Shown: positions 47,344-56,383 of the stretch, piece after piece | Layout: each line of letters begins with the position of its first letter | Position numbering within the stretch: the stretch's first letter is position 1 | DNA from: an uncultured Aquimarina sp. | GTDB lineage: Bacteria; Bacteroidota; Bacteroidia; Flavobacteriales; Flavobacteriaceae | Assembly (NCBI GenBank): GCA_947496705.1 | Contig: CANMDW010000028.1 | Span: 1-64,000, forward strand | DNA length: 64,000 nt | Reading direction: 5' to 3' | Made by a program: the position numbers and the translations under genes | Notes under the pieces: generated by a model | Told to the model about the DNA's origin: nothing | What the model saw: only the letters and a program-made list of their open reading frames with translations | Databases searched by the model: none

Positions 47344-47440
47344 ATATAACCGTCGGGTGTCTGAAGACGGAAGTCCGTAGACCGGAGTCCGAAGTTCTAG
47401 GGGTCGGATGTACGTCTTCGGAAGACCGAAGATCGAAGTT
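47344..47440. repeat. Degenerate short-unit repeat (gaagtccg / gaagaccg)
   Basis: About 95 bp made of imperfect copies of 7-9 base units such as gaagtccg, gaagacgg, gtccgaag and gaccgaag, in a GC content above the surroundings. It lies between the RHS gene and convergent unknown genes. Not coding. Confidence 0.55.
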
Positions 47441-47459
47441 TGATGTTGACAGATGTGGG

Positions 47460-48071
47460 TTATCGACAATTGTTGTAGTATATTACTATTTCTTTGATAT
47501 CTCGTTTTTTGAATGCTCTATTTTGTATTTTTTCTACCAGTGCCGGGCAATCCTGAAAATAATCGGAGGCTGCTTTTTTAAAATTTTTACTAAAGATATG
47601 AGTAGACCCCAGATGGGTTACCTTATCTTCATCACTTCTTTGCACATAATAGTTACTTATAGAATAATAACCGGTTCCCGTCATCGGGCCGAAACCTGTG
47701 CCAGCACCTCCGCCGGCCATCCCCATATTTGGGTTGTACCCCTGGTTCACCACCCTGAATAAGCTTACTTTGCCTCCTTGTTCCAACAACTCAAGTACCC
47801 TTGGCTGTTCGATATCTTTTACTACCCTACTTACATATTCGTAGGTATCACCTCCTTCATTGATAACCACCTTATCCAATATATCAAATTGGTATTTCAC
47901 CGGTTTTTCCCGTCGCGTTTTTTTGAACTTTACCCGGTTTTGAGAAATTAATTTTCCCAATCCTTCCTGCTTTGTACCATCTTTAAAATATACTATTGCC
48001 TCGGTACGTTGTGCATACGTACTAACAGAAATTCCTGTAAAAAGGATTAGTAATGCTATGTTTTTTTTCAT
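47460..48071 (-). CDS. Exported protein of unknown function
   Basis: 203 residues with a signal peptide (ends STYAQ). I do not recognise the family. The front half (EAIVYFKDGTKQEGLGKLIS) looks beta-rich, the middle has a Gly/Met-rich stretch (PNMGMAGGGAGTGFGPMTG) and the C-terminus carries two Cys. It lies 13 bp after the small lipoprotein gene and is likely cotranscribed with it. Confidence 0.65.
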   Translation of the reverse strand: MKKNIALLILFTGISVSTYAQRTEAIVYFKDGTKQEGLGKLISQNRVKFKKTRREKPVKYQFDILDKVVINEGGDTYEYVSRVVKDIEQPRVLELLEQGGKVSLFRVVNQGYNPNMGMAGGGAGTGFGPMTGTGYYSISNYYVQRSDEDKVTHLGSTHIFSKNFKKAASDYFQDCPALVEKIQNRAFKKRDIKEIVIYYNNCR

Positions 48072-48084
48072 CTGGACTATTGGA

Positions 48085-48369
48085 TTAATTGTTATCTAAC
48101 TCTGTATGTTCTATATGATTAAGGTCTTCATCCCACCACATACCGTCTTCAAAGGTGATCACACCATATTTTTGGTGGTAAAATCGGTTGCCCGATTCTG
48201 GGGTCACTTTTGTCCCTGCCAGGTAATCTGGCAGGCAAATATCCATTCCATCTCTACGCACCTGTGTGTATCCTTCATCGCAGGGATCACTCTCACAACC
48301 CATCATAAACACCCCCATTATAAAATAGCCTAATACTATTGTTTTTTTTATAAAAGCTTGTTTGTACAT
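48085..48369 (-). CDS. Small putative lipoprotein
   Basis: 94 residues. The leader ends in FMMGC, a lipobox, followed by a Cys-containing mature part (ESDPCDEGYTQVRRDGMDIC). The segment CLPDYLAGT is encoded across a palindrome (cctgccag / ctggcagg, 48215-48235) of the REP-like type that recurs in this genome, so part of the protein may derive from a repeat insertion. Function unknown. Confidence 0.6.
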   Translation of the reverse strand: MYKQAFIKKTIVLGYFIMGVFMMGCESDPCDEGYTQVRRDGMDICLPDYLAGTKVTPESGNRFYHQKYGVITFEDGMWWDEDLNHIEHTELDNN

Positions 48370-48541
48370 CTCTGTTTAATTTTAATAGCTATAGGCGATT
48401 GCATACTCTTTTTTATTGCACCGTTCAATGCTATTGTTATCCTTAATTGATACAATGATACAACATGCCAGTTTCATTTTTTGAAACTGAGTATATTTTT
48501 ATATATTTTTTTGATCTTAAAAAAACCAACTCTGTTTAAAA

Positions 48542-48889
48542 AGTCTCCAACCAGTCGAATAGACCCTCGATTGGGTCAAAAAAACCCAAATTTTAACCCA
48601 GATCGTGGAAATTTTAAGGAAGAGGGTTAAAGATTCGACGACCAGCACTGAAATTTCAACTCATAAGCTTAAAGTTTTAACAAATGAAGTTGAAATTTCA
48701 AGAGGTTACGTTGAAATTTTCATTAAAAAGACCCGTCGGAGGGTCAAAAAGGCCCTCGGTTTAACCTCGGGAGTAAAACATTCAACCTTGGGAGTTGAAA
48801 TTTTAAAGGTATTTGTTAAAAATTCGACCTACGAGGCTAAAAATTCAACGACAAATGCTGAAATTTCAAGGTACTTAATGAAAATTTAG
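48542..48889. repeat. Tandem array of degenerate 21-bp repeats with AAATTT-type cores
   Basis: Cores such as gttgaaatttcaa, gttaaaaattcgac and ggctaaaaattcaac recur at a strict 21-base spacing, with starts near 48606, 48627, 48648, 48669, 48690, 48711, then 48774, 48795, 48816, 48837, 48858 and 48879, and weaker copies upstream to about 48542 and in between. About 16 units. The period equals seven codons, so one plus-strand frame (GTG at 48605 to 48889) reads as a heptapeptide repeat (VEISRGY, VKNSTYE, AEISRYL). I take the DNA repeat as primary; a real protein is possible but unlikely. Confidence 0.8.
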
Positions 48890-48908
48890 TTTTAGAAGTT
48901 GTAAGATG

Positions 48909-48953
48909 GTAGTAAAAAACAGCCACATCCTTTTGCAAACATGGCTGTTTTTA
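48909..48953. terminator. Hairpin terminator beyond the repeat array
   Basis: Stem agtaaaaaacagcca / tggctgtttttact with a 15-base loop; A/T runs on both sides would allow use from either direction. Confidence 0.7.
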
Positions 48954-49048
48954 CTGTATTTCTTATCTACCTGCGCTATTGCTACGGTAGACCTCTTACC
49001 TGCTCACTCAGAACGCCACTAGTCAAAGACGTAGCGGGAGCGATCACT

Positions 49049-49618
49049 CTAGCGACAGCAGGGGGGACTAGAATAAATTAAATCTGATTTTTTATCTCTG
49101 AAAACGATTTCTGTAAAACCTTTCAGTTTACTGAAAGATAATTTTTGGACTTCTATAGAATCAAGTATCTCAAATTCTATATCATAGGTCTTATTCATCT
49201 CGTAAAGTTTAAAAACAAAAATAGTATCCGAGTTATTTGAAATTTTGGTTCTGTAGAAATCAATATTATGTCCTCCGAATGGTTCTACAAGGGTATTGCG
49301 ATAATTTTTATTTAAAACTAAAAAAAGATTTTTAGAATATAGTTTAGATGACGAATAATAACTAAGAGAGTAAATACTATCATTCTCAATACCAAAGTAT
49401 ATGTCCTCATAAAAAGATAAATTACTCTTATAAAAGTCAATTCCTTCCACGGTAACGCAATCATCAGTCATTTCAAAATTGAACTTTTTTATTTTACCGT
49501 TTTTATGCGACACTACATACTTTATTGGTATCATATTCTTAAAAGGATCAACATTTTGATTTTTTTTGTCTAAAAAAACAGAAAATACAACGAGGATTAC
49601 TACTACAATTTTATTCAT
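49049..49618 (-). CDS. Putative exported immunity protein of orphan RHS toxin module
   Basis: 189 residues with a short hydrophobic leader (IVVVILVVFSVFL). No recognised domain. The ATG lies two bases after the stop of the HEIYAH toxin module, the same tight spacing as other pairs in this island, so an immunity role is inferred. The upstream toxin has lost its RHS part, so this gene may persist as a free immunity gene. Confidence 0.55.
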   Translation of the reverse strand: MNKIVVVILVVFSVFLDKKNQNVDPFKNMIPIKYVVSHKNGKIKKFNFEMTDDCVTVEGIDFYKSNLSFYEDIYFGIENDSIYSLSYYSSSKLYSKNLFLVLNKNYRNTLVEPFGGHNIDFYRTKISNNSDTIFVFKLYEMNKTYDIEFEILDSIEVQKLSFSKLKGFTEIVFRDKKSDLIYSSPPCCR

Positions 49619-49620
49619 GT

Positions 49621-50217
49621 CTAAAAATCTCTTGGATTAACAATGTCATAATATTCAATCTTAGCCCTATTTCCTCCTCCACTTACATTATAATTAAAAA
49701 TCAATGGATTAACTAACATGCTGAAATTAAAATTAAAAGAGTTTAAATGATTAAAATATTTGTCATACAAAGGCTTTGCATTGAAGCCTTCTGGATCCAT
49801 ATTATAAAATATACTTCTTTGTCCATTAAAAGTACCGGCAAACTCAAAATGCTGGTCTCTGAAAGGTACACCTTGCTCTCTCATATGTATATGAGCATAG
49901 ATTTCGTGAAAAATTGTTTCGGATGCATCTGTTTGTTGTTCTTGCCTTCCATATATTTCATCTAGATCGATGTTTAAAAAATAATTTTTTCCAGGACCAA
50001 GAATTGCTGATCCAATAAACTCTGATAATGTTTCTCTTAATTTTTTATTTCTTATTATATCAGCAGTAAGTAATCTTTCTTGCCCTGTTGGATTATTAAT
50101 ATGTCTTGCCCAAGTATTCCCAAATTCCCCACTAAGTCTTTTAACCGTTATATGAATATGAGTGTGAGGATCATTAAAATATTTTAATAATTCTCTACCT
50201 CCAGGGGTAGCGGTTGT
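49621..50217 (-). pseudogene. Orphan RHS toxin tip without RHS shell or start codon
   Basis: About 198 codons from the junction near 50217 (ATPGGRELLKYFNDP) to the stop at 49621. A motif FHEIYAHIHMREQG resembles zincin active sites, though the spacing is HExxxH rather than HExxH. There is no ATG near the 5' end; the open frame upstream of 50217 is antisense to an XRE remnant and not homologous to anything. It is thus a silent tip fused by deletion to the tail of an XRE gene. Confidence 0.65.
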
Positions 50218-50227
50218 AGATATTGAT

Positions 50228-50344
50228 ATGCTCAACCGTATGAAAGAGATACAACGCCTTGCCAATGAGGACAAAAGCACCATTACCAAAATTATTGATG
50301 CTTTTATACGCGATACCAAAACCAAAAAAGCATACTCAGCATAA
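50228..50344 (+). pseudogene. C-terminal remnant of an XRE repressor gene
   Basis: The frame reads LNRMKEIQRL...ITKIIDAFIRDTKTKKAYSA then stop. This matches the last third of the intact XRE protein at 61066-61398 (LERIEAIAEM...IFNVIDALIRDYNAKKAYA) almost position for position. The HTH half is missing. As at the intact locus, its 3' end faces the 3' end of an immunity gene (83 bp away). It is the scar of a second copy of the integrative element. Confidence 0.75.
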
Positions 50345-50426
50345 AAAAACAAAACCACAACCTATATCAAAAATAGATCGTGGCTGTTTCTATTATTTTG
50401 ATCCACCGTCATTGTACTTGTACGGA

Positions 50427-50789
50427 CTACAAGTCCGTGCTATAGGGTTTACATAAGTCTACAATCTCTAATAATTCAAGGGTTTCGTTTCTCTCTTTTG
50501 ATCTTTTAAAACTTAGATTTACCACTCCTAATTCATCTATTTCGTGCTTAGTTTGGTGGTTTATAATGCCCTTAACATAAGAGTGAATATCATCAATGTC
50601 TTCAATTTCTTTTTTAGTATTACCTTCATCATCAATACAGTTATAATAATACTTAGGCATATCTTTTACATTAAAAATAAATTCACCATAAGAAGAATCA
50701 GGTTGTAAGTATTGCTTTACCTTCTTCATCTTAATTAAATCAAATTTTTCTATTGAGATAAAATTGTATTTAATACTTCGAGTTTTCAT
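50427..50789 (-). CDS. Putative cytoplasmic immunity protein of ART-like RHS toxin
   Basis: 120 residues without signal peptide or membrane helix. The ATG lies two bases after the stop of the ART-like RHS toxin module. No recognised domain; acidic central part (CIDDEGNTKKEIEDIDDI). An immunity role is inferred from the spacing and from the absence of export signals, which suits a toxin that modifies a cytosolic target. Confidence 0.55.
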   Translation of the reverse strand: MKTRSIKYNFISIEKFDLIKMKKVKQYLQPDSSYGEFIFNVKDMPKYYYNCIDDEGNTKKEIEDIDDIHSYVKGIINHQTKHEIDELGVVNLSFKRSKERNETLELLEIVDLCKPYSTDL

Positions 50790-50791
50790 AT

Positions 50792-52048
50792 TTAAAAAAT
50801 GATTCTAGCGTTTTTGAGTGCTCCAAAATTCTTGAATAAAACTGTATTTGTTCCTCTTGATCTTAAAGAATTAAATATGATACCATCATATTTTAAAGCC
50901 TGAGCTGTTTTGCTAAGTAATTTAGGCGCATACTTTGTTCCTAAGTTGAGTACGCTACCTGTAGCATCTAATAATTTAGCTCCTTGCATAGTATATTGAA
51001 TAGTATTTACTCTAGAAGCTCCATGATAACCTAATTCAGCAACTGTTGTACCTACGCTTTCCCCAACATAAAAACCTTTACCAAATCTGGAAGCAGGGTT
51101 AAAAAACTTGGGATTTATACCTTTTACTATATTTTGGGCTGCACCAGATCTTGAAGTAGAATGATAAACAAATCTACTACTAGAAGCAGATGTTAAACCT
51201 TTTAAACTCCCTAAAACAGCAGCTCCTTCTCCAAAAGTTAAAGCTGTAGTAGTAACATTAAACATAAGCTCTATCACTCCCATCGAAAGCTCGGATCTAC
51301 CCCTATAGAAATCAGCCATCCATTCTGATTTCATATCTGCCATTACGATATCATACTTAGAAGCTCCTCCTAAAATAACTTCATCGAGAGCAATAGGATT
51401 AGTAGTATTGTAAGTTCCATCTTCCCATTTCCAAACATTACCCGCAAAATCTGCATTTAATTGTCCTTCAAATTCTCCTTGCGGACAAGGGTTCCCATTT
51501 CCATCTACACAACCTCCGTCAGAGTCAACACCTGTAATTGGGTTATTCCCCATTCCTAAATAAGGTGATGCAAACTGTCCATACGGATCTGTAGTCAACC
51601 ACCTCCCAATTCTACTATCCCATAGTCTCAGTTCAAACGCTTCTTTCCCGGTTTCGGTATCTTTTTCCTGGCCTTGGTAGGCATAACGATAATCTCCTTT
51701 AAGATCACGACCAGGCATTGGCATCCCAAAGGGATAGTAATCGGTCGCAGTGGTAAGCGCCATGGCCTGTCCTTGTGGGTTTCTGCCTACTACAGCCCGT
51801 ACATTACCCAAATGATCGGTCAACTGGTAGAGATGCGTACCATCACTTTTGCGCACTCCCAACCTGCCGGCTCCATAAATGGTGTTTTCCAGCACCTGCC
51901 CATCGCGATAAATGGCTATCGCTGTTCCTGCCGCATCACGTACATAATGCTCGGTATAATTCAGGTTTCCATTGCCAGGGTTATAGGATTCTTTGCGTAC
52001 CCTATGGCCGCCACCACGCCAGCTGGCCTGTTCGCTAAAAATGTCCAC
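50792..52048 (-). pseudogene. RHS C-terminal fragment with ADP-ribosyltransferase-like toxin tip
   Basis: 418 codons, third piece of a broken RHS gene. It contains the RHS core (YQLTDHLGNVRAVV, TDYYPFGMPMPGRDL, ELRLWDSRIGRWLTTDPYGQ), then a unique tip. The tip FVYHSTSRSGAAQNIVKGI...FGKGFYVGESVGTTVAE resembles ADP-ribosyltransferase folds of the DUF3990/HYD1 kind (H-[ST] then G.GFY). It is one frame away from the preceding fragment, so no full-length RHS protein can be made without recoding. Its frame is intact through the toxin and is followed at two bases by the immunity gene. Confidence 0.7.
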
Positions 52049-52854
52049 AGGACATTTTCTCTTCGCTCCATCCTGTAAAAGAACTTCACCAAAGGTGTAT
52101 GATTCTTTTGCACCTCGGTCACCAATCCACTGGCATTGTAAAAATACGTAATATTTTCTGAAGTATTTTGTACCAGTTGCCCGATCTCGTTGTATATGTA
52201 ATTATCCCCGCTCTGGTCTTTGATATCATCGGCATTGGTAGTACCTGTAACTGCATCATCAACGCGTAACAGTTGGTTGGGCTTATCGGGCTTATAGGTA
52301 TACGACAACTGGTCCATGGCATTGCTACCTGCCTCGGTATGTTTGTTACGGTGCAGGGATTGTATATTCCCATTGGCATCATAGGTAAGATGGTCTACTT
52401 TATAGTCGCCATTGGCATTGGTAGCCAGCGATCCCGCATTTACATCGTGAACCGTATCCCAGCCTAATGTCTTCGCCGATACTATACTTCCCGATTTGGC
52501 ATGAAAACCCGGTTGTAAGGTAATCGTTTTGTTAGCCCGATAATTTTTGGTGGTACCTGCATCGACGACTTCAGTAGTGGGTAAGTCGTCTTGTGCGGCA
52601 GTTCCGGGCTCTCCTTCGGTGATGGTGGGCAAACTGCTGTAGTCTCCTGTAAAATGGCCGTAATCTGCAGCTTGTAACCAATTATTACGATTATACAGAT
52701 AGCTATAGGCATGCTCTTTACCTGCAATGGGGTTATAATCAGAGTTCCAGCGAATTCCCTTAATATTTCCGTTATACTGATTGATACCATAGCCCGCGCT
52801 TTTGATATTACGCAGGGGACGGTTATAATCATAGTTATGATAATCGATGATCAT
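51961..52854 (-). pseudogene. RHS middle fragment with 3-coathanger-like insert
   Basis: 298 codons in the same frame as the fragment before it, separated from it by a single in-frame TGA at 52879-52881. It holds YD repeats (LTYDANGNIQSL, YIYNEIGQLVQN) and an insert matching the 3-coathanger stack pattern (TITLQPGFHAKSGS). It loses frame near 52078, where a one-base deletion is likely (TTTTACAGG where the neighbouring frame continues QDGAKRK). Confidence 0.7.
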
Positions 52855-52878
52855 CCCAAACAGGTCGTTACTATCGCC

Positions 52879-53658
52879 TCAGGGATCATTGCCGGTTGCC
52901 AAACTGGGATGATTGATACTTTTTAGAGCTCCCTGCAGGTTATAGACATAGTCTATTCCTTGTAGTCCTTGTGCCAGGTTGGCACGTTTCAGTCCGCCGG
53001 TCTCATAATATTCGTATTGTGCATGTTCTGTAAAATTGCTGTCATTGGTAGAAGCTTCTACTTTGGTTAAGCTATAATCTACAGCATCATAGGTATAACG
53101 ATGTATAAACTGATCTGCTGCTCCTTTTTGATAATATACCTTATTGACCTGGCTGGTAATCGGGTCATACATATAATCGATGGTTTTTACTTCGGGCAGA
53201 CCATTGATTTGCTGGGCGATCCACTGCACCCGGCCATATACATCGTAACTGTACCAGGTGGTAGTATTTTCGTTTTGTGTTTTGGCTACATTACCTGCCA
53301 TAAAAGATTGCTGGGCATAATTGCTTTTACGGGTATCGGTCCCAAAAGCTGTTACTAAACCACTATTGTCAGCAAGGTCATATTGAGTAATATGACGTTC
53401 AGAACAATTGGCATCAATGAGCCCATCATTTTGATCGATAAGGTTACGCAATGCTATCTTAAAAGGATCTGAGGTATTTGACGGGTTTAAATAAGTAAGG
53501 TTGTTATCTGTATAGACACCACTTTCTGTAGGTCGCCCTCTATCATCATAATTAGTGTATGAAAATTGTTTGTTCTGTAGCTGTTTGCTATTTACCGAAA
53601 AACGGATTTGTCCGTCTTTACGATATAAAAACCAGGCTTCGCCTTCATCCGGGATCAT
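52879..53658 (-). pseudogene. RHS N-proximal fragment
   Basis: 260 codons of RHS repeats (YTNYDDRGRPTESG, YSYDVYGRVQWIAQ, YRYTYDAVDYSL) ending at GNDP then TGA; the next codons continue as GDSNDLFGMIIDY in the same frame. The upstream end is cut: the frame meets a stop about 11 codons before the first ATG, and no DUF6443 or signal region precedes it. The module therefore lacks the secretion half. Confidence 0.7.
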
Positions 53659-53831
53659 TAGGACGCTATGGAACAGCGGGGGCCTTCTTTATTTCAATGA
53701 ACTTTTAAAAGCCACAACACCTTGTACAATGTTGTATCTCTGTTTTATTACTCATACCACCACTAGCCAAAAGACTAGCTGTAGCGCAAATCTATACACT
53801 ATACCACAGCAAAGGTTAGCAGTTTCGTGTA
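53659..53831. other. Junction between toxin modules, no gene
   Basis: 173 bp. It contains ccactagccaaaagactagctgtagcgc near 53760-53790, which resembles ccactagtcaaagacgtagcggg at about 49014-49035. Both lie downstream of immunity genes, so this may be a remnant of a shared module boundary. Confidence 0.4.
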
Positions 53832-54341
53832 CTAATAATTCGGTCCATATACCCTGCGCTGCTTATGTTTTATAAATGTACGTATAATATATATTAATAA
53901 AAGTGAGAGTACAAAGGTTGGAATAGTAAAGCTAAAAAATAAATACATTAAAATGTCTAGTACTAGACCAAAAAATATTACTGGTAAAGCAATTATAAAT
54001 TTTGCTTTTCCACCTACAGTGAAAAAATCATAATATTCATTCATAAATCTTCCAATAGGACTTATGTAATTATCATAATAATTTAAAGGAAATTTAATAT
54101 AATCTTTTCTAAAATCTTTAGTTAGCTTTAGATACTCTAATAATTTTTGTTTCATTCGCATTTCTCCAAGTTTTTGCAATTTTTTATTTCCTTTTTTATG
54201 ATAACATGGATTATTCACTAAATGATGTACAAAATTAGAAATTGATCTAAAATGTATTAATAACTTTTGCTTTTCGGATAGTTTTTTATCTATTTCATAG
54301 AAAAGGCTCAATATTTCTCTATCTAATTCTTCCTCTTTCAT
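53832..54341 (-). CDS. Putative membrane immunity protein
   Basis: 169 residues from the ATG at 54341 (MKEEELDREI); the longer frame overlaps the toxin gene and is not needed. The front two thirds are charged and helical; the last third has two transmembrane helices (FIIALPVIFFGLVLDILMYL, IPTFVLSLLLIYIIRTF). The start lies seven bases after the stop of the RHS tip upstream. Membrane location suggests immunity against a toxin that acts on or crosses the inner membrane; this is inference. Confidence 0.55.
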   Translation of the reverse strand: MKEEELDREILSLFYEIDKKLSEKQKLLIHFRSISNFVHHLVNNPCYHKKGNKKLQKLGEMRMKQKLLEYLKLTKDFRKDYIKFPLNYYDNYISPIGRFMNEYYDFFTVGGKAKFIIALPVIFFGLVLDILMYLFFSFTIPTFVLSLLLIYIIRTFIKHKQRRVYGPNY

Positions 54342-54348
54342 TACAAAT

Positions 54349-55236
54349 TTATTTGAAAAAATGCGAAGTTCTTTTAAACAGTGTATAGTAATCATTGATT
54401 TTTCCGGGTAATTGCGGATTCAGAATATTTCTAAATACATTACGTTCTCTATGAATTGCATTTTGAATGGGAAAAATATTTCGTCTTATTCCTTTAGAGA
54501 AACTATTGTATATGCCGTAGGAATTTTTAATCAGACCTAATTTTGCATCATGTAACAAGAGATTCCCTCTTAACTGACTAAATACCAAAGCATCATCTAC
54601 AAACTTATATCCCTTATTCAATCCTTTTAGCATTACGGGTAATCCCTTCACGCCACCTACCACTGCACCAGGCCCTGTAGGCAAAACATACATTAAAGCT
54701 TCTGCTGCATCACCAGTGGCCTGGTCCATACTAGCTAACATATCTGTACGTTCTGGAGCATAAAAGTTCCTATAGTAATATTGCCCTCCTAAATTATCGT
54801 TGGTATAGTTCGTACCCCACCGCACATTATATTCTTCTAAGGTACCAGGAGTGTCAGATACAAAATCGAAATTTCCATAGCGGATATGATCCGGGGTTCT
54901 TTCGTCAAATTCTCCGTCATTGCTGGTCCCTCTTCCCTTTGCGGTTATAATGACTTCATCCAATGCTCCTCCATCAACGGTATCACAACCATCTGGGCAA
55001 TTACCATTATTTGCCAAATTATTGACACCACTTAAAAAACCCGTTTCATCCTCCTCAAACGCTTCAATAATATCCTCATCACTTGCACCATGGAGGCTTG
55101 AGCTAAGCGCTCCGCTGGGATCGGCATAATATACCGGGTTATCATCAAAAGCCGTATAGGTAGATTGATAATAGTGCGTGACCGGGTCTATTGCTGTAAA
55201 TCTGGCAATAGCCGGATCGTATTGTCGCAAAGGCAT
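54349..55236 (-). CDS. Orphan RHS tail with toxin tip of unknown type
   Basis: 295 residues from the first ATG; the RHS-related frame actually opens at 55374 and reads NVYPFGLKHKGYN...YNGIELNEDLGIDWYEMPLRQYDPAIARFTAIDP, the canonical end of the RHS core. A TGA four codons before NVYPFG cuts it off from any RHS shell. After DPSG comes a long tip including a Gly-rich hydrophobic segment (YVLPTGPGAVVGGVKGLPVM) and a basic end. No recognised toxin family. Probably a silent cassette rather than an expressed gene. Confidence 0.6.
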   Translation of the reverse strand: MPLRQYDPAIARFTAIDPVTHYYQSTYTAFDDNPVYYADPSGALSSSLHGASDEDIIEAFEEDETGFLSGVNNLANNGNCPDGCDTVDGGALDEVIITAKGRGTSNDGEFDERTPDHIRYGNFDFVSDTPGTLEEYNVRWGTNYTNDNLGGQYYYRNFYAPERTDMLASMDQATGDAAEALMYVLPTGPGAVVGGVKGLPVMLKGLNKGYKFVDDALVFSQLRGNLLLHDAKLGLIKNSYGIYNSFSKGIRRNIFPIQNAIHRERNVFRNILNPQLPGKINDYYTLFKRTSHFFK

Positions 55237-55347
55237 TTCGTACCAATCAATCCCTAAATCTTCATTGAGTTCTATACCATTATACTTGAAGGACAGTGCG
55301 GTGTTTGTACTAGTGCTGATACTGTTGTACCCCTTATGTTTTAATCC

Positions 55348-56383
55348 AAAGGGATAGACGTTTATGCGATTTTTTCAACATTGGCGCACTTTCCCACGGT
55401 TCTACTCCAAGAACAGCTTACATTTTTTTAAAAAGAACGTCCTTTCGATCATCATTCCACTATGCTAAAGTACTAAATACTCCCTAAAAGCCACGCATCA
55501 GCAACCCAGATTATTGCTAAGGCAATAAGCCCCTGTTTTGCTGCTGCTCCCATAGCCACGATATTGTACATAATACGAGTTATACCCGCTCTTCCTTCGT
55601 CAGGGTCTATAACAAGTATTATGTAGCAATACTCCCGTAGCTTTGCCCCAAGCTGTCATTGCGCTCAAAATCTGACTTCTAACAGACGATTTCTACGGAA
55701 GATATTTACATATTATACTTATGTAATCGTGTCGTAGACTTGATTTGGTAAGCTTTGGAAGCATTTTAGCCAAAACTAACGCCCTGCGGTTGTTTCATTT
55801 TAAAAAGCATCGGAAGTCAGCCGTTTCAGCCTTTGCGCACTTCCGATACTTTTTAAAACGCTTAATTATTATAATTGATGTCTTGTCATAAAATTTAAGA
55901 CAGAGGAATACATTAACTCAACTTGACTTTTATCGTATTCATCATATTTACCGTGAGCAGCTTTATTTCTTAAATCAAGATTAGTAGTTACACTTTTTTG
56001 GTCAAGGATGTTATAAACATTTGCTTTGACTAGTTCATTATTCATACTATCTGCCTTAAGTGGAACTTGTTTTCCTTTGCTTTCACGTGTAATATTAATA
56101 TTATGTTTCAAACATAATTGTCTTATATGTTCTTCTAAGACACTCCCTATCATTACAGCAGCAGCATCTTCATAATCTTTTTCTAAAAGATGATTAGCCA
56201 TATCCATAAAATCACTAAAGATTTCTGCGGATACTATCGCTTTTACACCAGATAACCATCCATTCTCTATTTCTGATTTTATGTTATCAATGATATTAAT
56301 AGCAGCTTGGATATTAATATAATGAGAGTCTTTTGTTAGTTGAGCGAACTCTACGTAATAAAGATGATCTTTTCCAAAAAGAT
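55348..56383. repeat. Long direct repeat, copy 1 (at least 1,036 bp)
   Basis: Identical, as far as I can compare by eye, to 62965-64000 (offset 7,617); the second copy runs off the window so the true length is greater. The left edge falls in the RHS codons for VYPFG: identity ends at the Gly codon and both sides then continue as different RHS tails. It holds the 3' part of the HEPN-like gene and a hairpin-rich non-coding stretch. Confidence 0.9.
55378..55868. other. Non-coding part of direct repeat copy 1 with two large hairpins
   Basis: About 490 bp without an ORF. Hairpin A, 55568-55624: acataatac / gtattatgt with inner gttata / tataac and ccc / ggg. Hairpin B, 55798-55858: a 20-bp stem with one mismatch (ttttaaaaagcatcggaagt / acttccgatactttttaaaa) around a 21-base loop, directly after the HEPN-like stop, so it may also act as its terminator. 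Confidence 0.7.

Noticed and set aside
48542..48889. CRISPR array
   Set aside because: The units have a constant 21-bp period with no repeat/spacer split, the copies are degenerate, and no cas genes are present.
48605..48889. 94-residue repeat protein gene
   Set aside because: The heptapeptide pattern is explained by the 21-bp DNA repeat; the start is a GTG inside the array and there is no leader or neighbour support.
49621..50358. Full 245-residue ORF as a real gene
   Set aside because: The first 47 codons are antisense to the XRE remnant and low in information; homology-like sequence begins only near 50217.
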